From positions 36,001-100,000 of the forward strand of contig NW_027331283.1 in NCBI RefSeq assembly GCF_022965805.1: 64,000 nt of DNA. Reading direction: 5' to 3'. The notes under the pieces were generated by a model. It ran no database searches and had not been told where the DNA came from. It was given only the letters and a program-made list of their open reading frames with translations. Positions 55,061 to 64,000 of this stretch are shown in pieces. The position numbers and the translations under genes were made by a program. The number at the start of each line of letters is the position of its first letter. Position 1 is the first letter of the stretch. This DNA is from Primulina eburnea. Taxonomy: Eukaryota > Streptophyta > Magnoliopsida > Lamiales > Gesneriaceae.

Positions 55061-55835
55061 TTAGAACATACCGTTTCCAGAACTCTTCTGGGTCAGATAT
55101 TCCTTGCAATTTCGCCTCCAATGTCCAGGCTTCTTGCAGTGATGACAAACATCACTAGTCTTGTCAGCCTTAACTGGTGTGGCTGCCACAACGGGATTCG
55201 GAGATTGCCTCATCAAGGGCACGTTCTTCTTGGGACGTTGGAAAGAACTCTTCTTTCCCTTCCCATGTGGATCAATCTTCGTACCAGATGAAGAACCCAC
55301 ATAAAGAACCAACTTCTCTTTCTTGATGGTGGATTCAAACGTAACAAGCATATTCACCAACTCCTCAAGGGTCGGCTCTAGCTTGTTCATGTTGAAGTTC
55401 ACCACAAAAGGATCAAATGAGCTAGGCAGCGATAAGAGCAACACGTCGGCGGTCAACTACGAAGGCAAGATCAGATCCATGCCAACGAGCTTGTCCACGA
55501 GCCCAATCACCTTTAGGCCATGCTCATGGACCGAGGCCCTATCTCGCATGCGCAAAGTGATCAGCTTCTTGACGGTAGCATGCCTAAGAGGACGTGTTTG
55601 CTCTCCAAAGAGCTCCTTGAGGTGCAAATGAATGTCAGCAGCACTCTTTGCACCCTCAAAACGCCTCTGCAGCTCATCATTCATAGAAGTCAGCATATAA
55701 CACCTGGCTATCCAGTCATGGTCACACCATTCCTTGTAAGCCTGCAATTCCTCAGGATTGCAGTCAGTCGGAGCCTCAACATGGGGTGACTCAATCAGGT
55801 TATATGCAATCCTTTCCGAGTTCAAGACGATTTTC
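55061..55835 (-). pseudogene. gag: Copia gag, truncated at its 5' end (right copy)
   Basis: It matches 36855-37627 of the left copy, with the same CCHC knuckle and stop, but carries an in-frame stop near 55457 (SKLTT is changed to S-stop-LTA). It loses the first ~33 codons, where satellite-type sequence begins at 55836. No start codon, leader, primer binding site or second LTR follows. Confidence 0.88.
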
Positions 55836-55847
55836 CGAGTTTAGCTT
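55836..55847. other. 12-bp templated filler at the copia/satellite junction
   Basis: CGAGTTTAGCTT has no counterpart in the left copia or in the satellite. With the preceding bases it reads TTTCCGAGTT, which repeats TTTCCGAGTT located about 20 bp earlier (near 55813). This suggests copying from the nearby break end during repair. Confidence 0.55.
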
Positions 55848-58048
55848 ATATTGTTGTAATCTACTACTTGTCATCCTCAAACAGATGGACAAACTGAAGT
55901 TGTCAATAGAACTTTGGGAACACTTTTGCGTGCTATTCTTAAAAGAACTTGGATTGACATTTCTTTGCACTTTATTTTGGGGTTGCCTAGGACTAAGAAG
56001 GGGAGGGATTCTATTTTTGGATTACTTTATGGGCTAAACTTTGCTCAATATTGTTGTAATCTACTACTTGTCATCCTCAAACAGATGGACAAACTGAAGT
56101 TGTCAATAGAACTTTGGGAACACTTTTGCGTGCTATTCTTAAAAGAACTTGGATTGACATTTCTATGCACTTTATTTTGGGGTTGCCTAGGACTAAGAAG
56201 GGGAGGGATTCTATTTTTGGATTACTTTATGGGCTAAACTTTGCTCGATATTGTTGTAATCTACTACTTGTCATCCTCAAACGGATGGACAAACCGAAGT
56301 TGTAAATAGAACTTTGGGAACACTTTTGCGTGCTATTCTTAAAAAGAACTTGGATTGACATTTCTATGCACTTTATTTTGGGGTTGCCTAGGACTAAGAA
56401 GGGGACAGATTCTATTTTTGGATTACTTTATGGGCTAAACTTTGCTCAATATTGTTGTAATCTACTACTTGTCATCCTCAAACAGATGGACAAACTGAAG
56501 TTGTCAATAGAACTTTGGGAACACTTTTGCGTGCTATTCTTAAAAAGAACTTGGATTGACATTTCTATGGACTTTATTTTGGGGTTGCCTAGGACTAAGA
56601 AGGGGAGGGATTCTATTTTTGGATTACTTTATGGGCTAAACTTTGCTCAATATTGTTGTAATCTACTACTTGTCATCCTCAAACAGATGGACAAACTGAA
56701 GTTGTCAATATAACTTTGGGAACACTTTTGCGTGCTATTCTTAAAAAGAACTTGGATTGACATTTCTATGGACTTTATTTTGGGGTTGCCTAGGACTAAG
56801 AAGGGGAGGGATTCTATTTTTGGATTATTTTATGGGCTAAACTTTGCTCAATATTGTTGTAATCTACTACTTATCATCCTCAAACAGATGGACAAACTGA
56901 AGTTGTCAATAGAACTTTTGGAACACTTTTGCGTGCTATTCTTAAAAAGAACTTGGATTGACATTTCTATGCACTTTATTTTTGGGTTGCCTAGGACTAA
57001 GAAGGGGAGGGATTCTATTTTTGGATTACTTTATGGGCTAAACTTTGCGCGATATTGTTGTAATCTAATACTTGTCATCCTCAAACGGATGGACAAACCG
57101 AAGTTGTAAATAGAACTTTGGGAACACTTTTGCGTGCTATTCTTAAAAAGAACTTGGATTGACATTTCTATGCACTTTATTTTGGGGTTGCCTAGGACTA
57201 AGAAGGGGAGGGATTCTATTTTTTGATTACTTTATGGGCTAAACTTTGCTCGATATTGTTGTAATCTACTACTTGTCATCCTCAAACGGATGGACAAACC
57301 GAAGTTGTCAATAGAACTTTGGGAACACTTTTGCGTGCTATTCTTAAAAAGAACTTGGATTGACATTTCTATGCACTTTATTTTGGGGTTGCCTAGGACT
57401 AAGAAGGGGAGGGATTCTATTTTTGGATTACTTTATGGGCTAAACTTTGCTCCATATTGTTGTAATCTACTACTTGTCATCCTCAAACGGATGGACAAAC
57501 CGAAGTTGTCAATAGAACTTTTAGAACACTTTTGCGTGCTATTCTTAAAAAGAACTTGGATTGACATTTCTATAGACTTTATTTTGGGGTTGCCTAGGAC
57601 TAAGAAGGGGAGGGATTCTATTTTTGGATTACTTTATGGGCTAAACTTTGCTCGATATTGTTGTAATCTACTACTTGTCATCCTCAAACGGATGGACAAA
57701 CCGAAGTTGTTAATAGAACTTTGGGAAAACTTTTGCGTGCTATTCTTAAAAAGAACTTGGATTGACATTTCTATGCACTTTATTTTGGGGTTGCCTAGGA
57801 CTAAGAAGGGGAGGGATTCTATTTTTGGATTACTTTATGGGCTAAACTTTGCTCAATATTGTTGTAATCTACTACTTGTCATCCTCAAACAGATGGACAA
57901 ACTGAAGTTGTCAATAGAACTTTGGGAACAATTTTGCGTGCTATTCTTAAAAAGAACTTGGATTGACATTTCTATGGACTTTATTTTGGGGTTGCCTAGG
58001 ACTAAGAAGGGGAGGGATTCTATTTTTGGATTACTTTATGGGCTAAAC
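55848..58048. repeat. Satellite array 3 (about 11 monomers)
   Basis: Same 200/201-bp monomers, mainly the 201-bp form in the second half, which leaves one frame open over 57290-58096. No inverted short monomer is present. The array ends GGGCTAAAC against the family C LTR, the same junction as at 30071/30072. Confidence 0.95.
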
Positions 58049-60773
58049 TGTAACGAACCGTATTCTACACTACTTAAAATTTTGCGGAAAAATTAAAAAT
58101 TTTCTTAAATAAAAACATTCATACGGTCGTCACTCAAGATTCATAAATATAAATCTCACAATCATCCGTCACCAATAAAATTTTGCTAAAAGAAACTGTC
58201 TCAGAACGTCTCACGTTCAAATCAAAACATCAGAGTATTTTAAAAATTTGCATAAACATAAACTTGCGGTCCTTGGGTTTAGCCTGCCACGCAGCCCAAG
58301 CCTGGCCCTTGGTCATCACCTCCTGTCTCCTCAACATAGTCACCTGCATCGATCAAGTCTAGTGAGTCTAAAGACTCAACACGTATAAACTGGAATAACG
58401 AGTACTACATATTAAGGTCGCGTGCAACTTTAAAATAGGACATACATAATTTGAAACTTGAACTTGCGCATTAAAACTTGAACATACGTACATACATACT
58501 TCGACGTGCCATAACTTAAACTTTCATAAACATACTGCATACGTAAACATACATAACTTCATCATTTTGCGTAGAGACATGTTTCAAAGAAAGTGACCCA
58601 TAACATAAAAGAGCCTGATCAGACTATACCACAGTACTGGGCTGACAGGGACGTATCCACTGCCGCATACATAAGATCCCCGTTCATAATTTAACGGGCT
58701 GGTTGGTCCCCGTTCATAATTTAACGCTTTCCAACCACGATCTAACCCGTTCATAATTTAACGGGCGGATTGGTCCCCGTTCATAATTTAACGCTTTCCA
58801 ATCCTAACATAATTTGGTCACAAGACATTTAGCATACCTCAAAAACTTAAAATACTTTCTTGCACGTCAACATACTTACTTGGCGTTGAGGGATTCGTTG
58901 GACTTTGACTGGGGCCGTTGCTGCAACATACTAACATAAACTTGTATACTTAACTCACATAACTTAACGTAGAAATCATACTTACTCTCGAGCTCGATCA
59001 TTACTTAGGACGTTCTAAAATTTCCCATGACACGACCTTGATAATCCTTGCACTAAATCATGACATCAACCTCAAAACAAACTATAATATTTTTCCCAAA
59101 AATAGAAAAACACGGACCCCGTACCTACATCCGTGTAGGGGTCCGTGTAGGTACTGGAAGTAGACACCGAAAGGAAGCAAAGGCACGGACCCCGTGTCAG
59201 GGTCTGGGTGAGGGTCCGTGTAGGCACTGGAAAAAGACACTAAGTGAAACCCAAAGGCACGGACCCCGTGCCCTCATCCGTGTAGAGGTCCGTGTAGATA
59301 CTGGAAAAAGACGTCGAGGAGAAAAAAAAGGCACGGACCCCGTGTCAGGGTCCGTGTACGGGTCCGTGTACCCACTGTGATCGCGAACTTACAAAAATTC
59401 TGAACACCCAATGCTTATCCTTCTAGACTCGATTATACGGACCAAGCACCGACACCTCGAGACTCATCCTAGCATACCATAACATAAATCCAAATTGTAC
59501 AAACGTTTCAAAACAACAGTGTTCGCTCCACGACACACACGACCCAAAATATGGCAATTGACATCAAACTGTTTCCTACGACTTCTAATTAGCTCGAGTG
59601 CCTATCGACATGAAACGTAACCTCAAAAACACTCTTAACATCATTACTAACATACCCGTACGCAGCAACAATCGCCCGTCGATTTCCAACGAAGCCTGCA
59701 ACTTAAAACTTCAAGAAACGTATCAATAACATAATTTTCTGAAAATTTCTGTTTGCGCAGTCGCACGGAAAATATCATAACTCACTCATTTTTCGTCCAA
59801 AAATTTCGAATCATATATCAAATCGAAGGTATCGAAAATTTCTACGTTTTTGCCGTTGAACGTTTTCCCAAAATATGAACAGAAAAATCGCAGTTTTGAC
59901 ATGAACAGTAAAAACGAGTTTTAGATCTAAAAATTTTCCTTCGCAATTGATCCGATTCATGATCCGCTCAAACTACTATCATGATACATAACTTTTACGC
60001 ATAAAAATCAACGCAACGCATAATATGACTTGATCGACACAGCAAGGACAGAATATACGTGCCTTTTGATATTTAAAAATACCGTGACGACGATACCGAA
60101 GCGGAGAAGGATGCGAGGTTGATCCGGGATGAACGTGGCACTAATTTCTTGCAATGAAATAAAGAAAAGTTGCTGGAGAATTCGAAGGGGAGGGGAGGCT
60201 GCTACCATCTTGAAGAACCCTAGTTTTCTTTTAAAATGGTGATAGGAAATTGTGTGGTGTGTGTTGTGTTATACGTGAGTGTGTGTGTGTAGGTGTGTGT
60301 GCGTGAGTCAACAAGTTAGGGAGGTAATTAGTGGGTTATTTTAGGGAAATAAATTGCTTAAATATAACTTAACCACTAATTAAAAGTAAATGAAACACTT
60401 ACTCAATAATTCTTTGGAATTAAAATACACACTAATTTGAATCAAACTCTCTAATCAAAATAACACACACAAAAAAACTAATTTAAAAATTCTAAACTCT
60501 TAAAATTACTAAATAAATGGTTTAGGCTTAACAATGCTAAAACTCAATAAATCATTTAAAATACACATCCTTGACTTAAAATAAAATACCACATTTAAAT
60601 TGCCAAAAACATCGTCACCGGTCTTTTCCTCGGTGCGGTGTAGCTTCGAATTATTACTTGAAAAATTCTATATTTCAAGCCAAACTTCTTCATCTCTTAT
60701 TTCCTATCTTTATGCCCATTATTCATAGCAATCTATGCATTCAGAATGATCACTCGGTGTTCTGGGCATTACA
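58049..60773 (-). mobile_element. Family C gypsy 3' LTR, complete (2,725 bp), antisense
   Basis: On the sense strand it runs TGTAATGCCCAGAAC...CGGTTCGTTACA and is preceded by the polypurine tract at 60774-60787. It carries the hairpin repeats (58678-58803) and the CACGGACCCCGTG cluster (59111-59374). The insertion is into satellite. The far end of the element is outside the window, so the target duplication cannot be checked. Confidence 0.93.
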
Positions 60774-60787
60774 TTTCTCCCCCTCTA
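60774..60787 (-). other. Polypurine tract of element C
   Basis: TTTCTCCCCCTCTA on the plus strand is TAGAGGGGGAGAAA on the sense strand, abutting TGTAATGCCC. It is nearly the same as the tracts of A and D. Confidence 0.9.
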
Positions 60788-60859
60788 AGACATAAGTTCG
60801 TCCTCGAACTTGAAATAAATCAATTAGAGTATTTAACACGTATTACAATCTAAAACTGA

Positions 60860-61399
60860 ATAAATACTTACATCATATAAATAGCTCGGGGTGTTTTCTG
60901 TCGCATATTTGCTTCCGTCTCCCATGTCGCTTCTTCGATGCCATGACGACTCCACTGAACTTTCACCAGTGGAATAATCTTCATTTTGAGCTTCTTTTCT
61001 TCCGATCAAGAATCTGTATCGTTGTTCCACGTAGCTCAAAGTCTGATCAAGTTTCAGCTTCGTCAGGTTGAATGACATGAGAAACATCTGGCATATATCT
61101 TTGCAACATTGATACATGAAACACGTCATGTATTCCGGATAGAGAAGGAGGAAGTGCAAGTCGATAAGCTCGATCGCCAATCTTTTCAAGAATCTCGTAA
61201 AGACCAATGTATCGAGGAGATAGTTTCCCGCGTTTGCCAAATCGAACAACGCCTCTGAATGGAGAAATCTTTCAGAATACTCTATCTCCTGCCTCAAATA
61301 CTAACGGTCTACGTCTGATATTGGCATACTTAGCTTGTCGATCTTGTGCTGTCTTCATCCTCTTCTGAATGAGTTTCACCTTCTCTGTCATGTCGCGAA
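60860..61399 (-). pseudogene. Element C integrase C-terminus and chromodomain-like tail, frameshifted
   Basis: Nucleotide alignment with element D 46700-47233 is close throughout, but the frame changes several times. The segment at 61297-60833 carries TLSYVEQ in one frame, whereas the [16 protein letters not shown] part upstream is read in another. Where D has the nonsense TGA, this copy has CGA (near 61214). About 60 bp of 3' UTR separate the tail from the polypurine tract. Confidence 0.75.
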
Positions 61400-62317
61400 T
61401 CATATCTGGTCCCAGTTCTGGTAATTCTGAGATATCATCCCAATATAGCGGAGATCTGCACTTCTTGCATATAGAGCTTCAAACGGTGCCATCTTGATGC
61501 TCGTCTGATAGCTATTATTGTAAGAAAATTCGCAAAGAGGTAGAGAATCTTGCCAACTAGTGCCAAAATCTAGCACTACGGCTCTCAACATATCCTCTAG
61601 TGTCTGGATAGTCCGCTCTGACTGTCCGTCTGTCTGAGGATGGTAAGCAGTGCTAAGGTGTAAGGTCGTACCTAAAGCCTGCTGTAAACTGTGCCAAAAG
61701 TGAGAAGTGAATCGTGGGTCATGGTCTGACACGATAGACTTCGGCACTCCATGCAATCTGACTACCTCTCGAACATATATCTCCGCCATCTGATCATGCC
61801 GATACGTCATTCTATACGGAATGAAACAAGCTGATTTGGTCAATCTGTCAATAATGACCCAAATCGCATCACAGCCTCGGGGAGATCGGGGTAACTTCGT
61901 CACGAAGTCCATGGAGATGTGGTCCCATTTCCATTCAGGAATAGACAAACTCTGAAGTAACCCTCCGGGCTTCTTCCTCTCGGCCTTCACCTGTTGGCAA
62001 TTTAAGCATTTAGACACATATTTGGCGATGTCTGACTTCATCTGCTTCCACCAGAACTGTGTCTTCAAATCATTATACATCTTTCTGCCACCAGGATGGA
62101 TGCTGAACCGACTGCAGTGCGCTTCGGACATAATCTGATGTCTCAAGTCTGAAACATCTGGCACAACAAGACGGTTATTGACGTACAAAACATGATCACG
62201 CACCTGATATTCTGATAAATGCCCTGCTCTGACCATCTGAATCGATCTTTGCACACTTTGATCTGTTCTTTGTGCTTCTTTGATTCTCATTATCAAGTCT
62301 GGTTCAACTCGAATCAT
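61400..62317 (-). pseudogene. pol: Element C integrase, open for 305 codons
   Basis: Contains the zinc-binding part ([23 protein letters not shown]) and the D-D-E core ([30 protein letters not shown]), with the catalytic residues present. It is about 95% identical in protein sequence to element D by eye. The frame is lost at the 3' side near 61470 by a 1-nt difference (CTATATGCAAGAAG against CTGTACGGTAAGAAG in D) and at the 5' side near 62320. Confidence 0.88.
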
Positions 62318-64000
62318 AGCAAGTCATAATGGCTTACTATCTGTATCAAATATTAATCCAGCCAAACAACAGTCTTCAATCATATTCGTAACACCTATCG
62401 TCGATAAGGATAAAGAACATACCTTTCGACTCAAGGCATCTGCTGCTGCATTTGACTTTCCTGGATAATATTTGATTTCAGATTCAAAATCTTTTAGCAG
62501 ATCAAGCCATCTACGCTGCCTCATATTCAGTTCTGATTGAGAAAATAGGTACTTCAGGCTTTTGTGATCGGAGAAGATCTCAAATTTCTCGCCGTAGAGA
62601 TAATGACGCCAAATCTTTAATGCAAATACGATAGCCGCCAGTTCAAGATCGTGAATGGGGTATCGAACTTCATGTGGCTTAGTTGTCTTGAGGCGTATGC
62701 GATCACATGACCTCGCTGCATAAGTACACATCCCAAACCTCTGTGAGAAGCATCACAATAGACAACAAATCACCCGTACCTGAAGGTATCGTCAACACGG
62801 GAGCACTAGTCAGCCTTTTCTTCAGTTCTAGGAAGCTAGACTCGCACTCCTCTAACCAAACAAATGCTGCATTCTTTTGCGTCAATTGAGTTATTGGCTT
62901 GGCAATACTGGAGAAATCTTTGATAAATCTTCTGTAGTATCCGGCTAAGCCCATGAAACTGCGTATTTCTGGTACAGAAGTCGGTCTCGACCAACTGATC
63001 ACAGCTTCCACTTTACTTGGATCTACAGAAATACCATCTCCAGAAATGATATGCCCTAAGAAGACAACTCGATTCAACCAAAACTCACACTTGACAATTT
63101 AGCATACAGTCGCTCGTTTCTCAACGTCTGCAAAACAATTCTGAGATGCTCTGCATGCTCATTTCTGCTCTTTGAATACACCAAAATATCATCAATGAAG
63201 ACAATCACAAAGTCATCCAAATATCTCTGAAACACTTGGTTCATCAAGCCCATAAATACCCGCAGGAGCATTTGTTAAACCAAAAGGCATGACAATAAAT
63301 TCGTAATGTCCATACCTGGTTCGAAATGCTGTCTTCGGTATATGTACATCTCGAACTCGGAGCTGATGATACCCAGAACGCAAATCAATCTTAGAATAGA
63401 CAGAGGATCCCTGCAACTGATCAAATAAATCATCAATCCTAGGCAAAGGATATTTATTCTTGATCGTTGCCTTATTCAGCTGCCGGTAGTCTATACACAA
63501 TCGCATCGAACCATCTTTCTTTCGCACAAACAGCACCGGAGCGCCCAAGGAGATACACTAGGTCTGATATATCCCTTGGCCAGAAGATCTTCTAATTGTG
63601 CTTTCAATTCTTTAGTTCAATAGGTGCCATCCTATACGGAGCTCTCGAAATAGGAACGGTACCTGGCACAAGTTCAATGCTAAAATCTACCTCTCGAACC
63701 GGAGGTAATCCTGGGATTTCATCTGGAAAAATATCTGGAAATTCCCGTACTACTGGCAGATCTGCCAATGCCGGGCTAGACTTCTGCATATCTACAGCAT
63801 AAATAAAGAAACCATCTGCTCCTTTTTGTAACAATCTGTTCATAGTAAGAGCCGAAATCAAGGGAATCCGAGATCTGGAACCCTTCCAGTAGAATTTCCA
63901 ATCGTCTGTCATCTCGGGTCTGAATCTGACAATCTTGTGGAAACAATCCACGGTGGCTCTATACTTCGTTAGCATGTCAATACCGACTATACAATCAAAA
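62318..64000 (-). pseudogene. pol: Element C RT-RNase H region with multiple 1-nt indels, incomplete
   Basis: Running leftwards from the window edge: the pre-RT block [22 protein letters not shown] with [20 protein letters not shown] and intact FIDDILVYS; and RNase H with DHKSLKYLF. The reading frame shifts at about 63613, 63545, 63256, 63088, 62769 and 62687, each by one base relative to element D and several within base runs (AAAA to AAA, GGGG to GGG). Gag, protease and the 5' LTR lie beyond 64000. Confidence 0.88.

Overview
The window is repeat-rich plant DNA, most likely a eudicot and most likely pericentromeric or other heterochromatin. I found no host gene, rRNA, tRNA or CRISPR array. 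Nearly every base can be assigned to one of two things. The first is a ~200/201-bp satellite in three arrays: 533-13720, 28639-30071 and 55848-58048. The second is a set of nested LTR retrotransposons. The plant assignment rests on element structure: tRNA-iMet-type primer binding sites (TGGTATCAGAGC), chromovirus-like Ty3/gypsy polyproteins, Ty1/copia gag and RT, 1.2-2.7 kb LTRs and 5-bp target-site duplications (TSDs).

Layout, left to right. 1-532: copia LTR end (minus orientation). 533-13720: main satellite array. 13721-28489: gypsy family A in an LTR-internal-LTR-truncated internal arrangement, with gypsy family B inserted in it (17202-23609, TSD TGTGT). 28490-28640: scrambled breakpoint filler containing a copia-LTR fragment. 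28639-30071: satellite. 30072-32624: partial LTR of gypsy family C (minus). 32625-55835: copia elements in minus orientation, again LTR-internal-LTR-truncated internal. The leader of the left copia holds a solo LTR of family E (38786-49757, TSD AATAT), which in turn holds a complete gypsy element D (40441-49334, TSD TACGT). 55848-58048: satellite. 58049-64000: family C LTR and a frameshifted pol on the minus strand, running off the window.

The satellite is itself a retrotransposon fossil. Each monomer fuses two non-adjacent pieces of a Ty3/gypsy integrase core: the block around the first catalytic Asp (ISMDF...[12 protein letters not shown]) and the block around the catalytic Glu ([16 protein letters not shown]). 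The part carrying the second Asp is missing. Part of array 1 has a ~955-bp five-monomer higher-order repeat that includes a 152-bp monomer with a 22-bp microinversion.

Element D is the only nearly intact element: one in-frame TGA in a 1,512-codon gag-pol frame, and LTRs of 2,001 bp that differ at about 13 sites counted by eye. The others are defective: B (two nonsense codons, RT active-site Asp to Val, truncated 3' LTR), A (gag only, pol eroded), copia (integrase core deleted, shared stops and frameshifts) and C (many 1-nt indels).

The least conventional signals are structural. Four gypsy families each carry, in the LTR, a cluster of a different GC-rich interrupted palindrome, in three of them just upstream of a TATA box. 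LTRs A, D and E share a ~80-nt module closed by perfectly complementary arms, and a pair of abutting hairpins with apparent compensatory substitutions. Both look like selected nucleic-acid structure in the LTR transcript.
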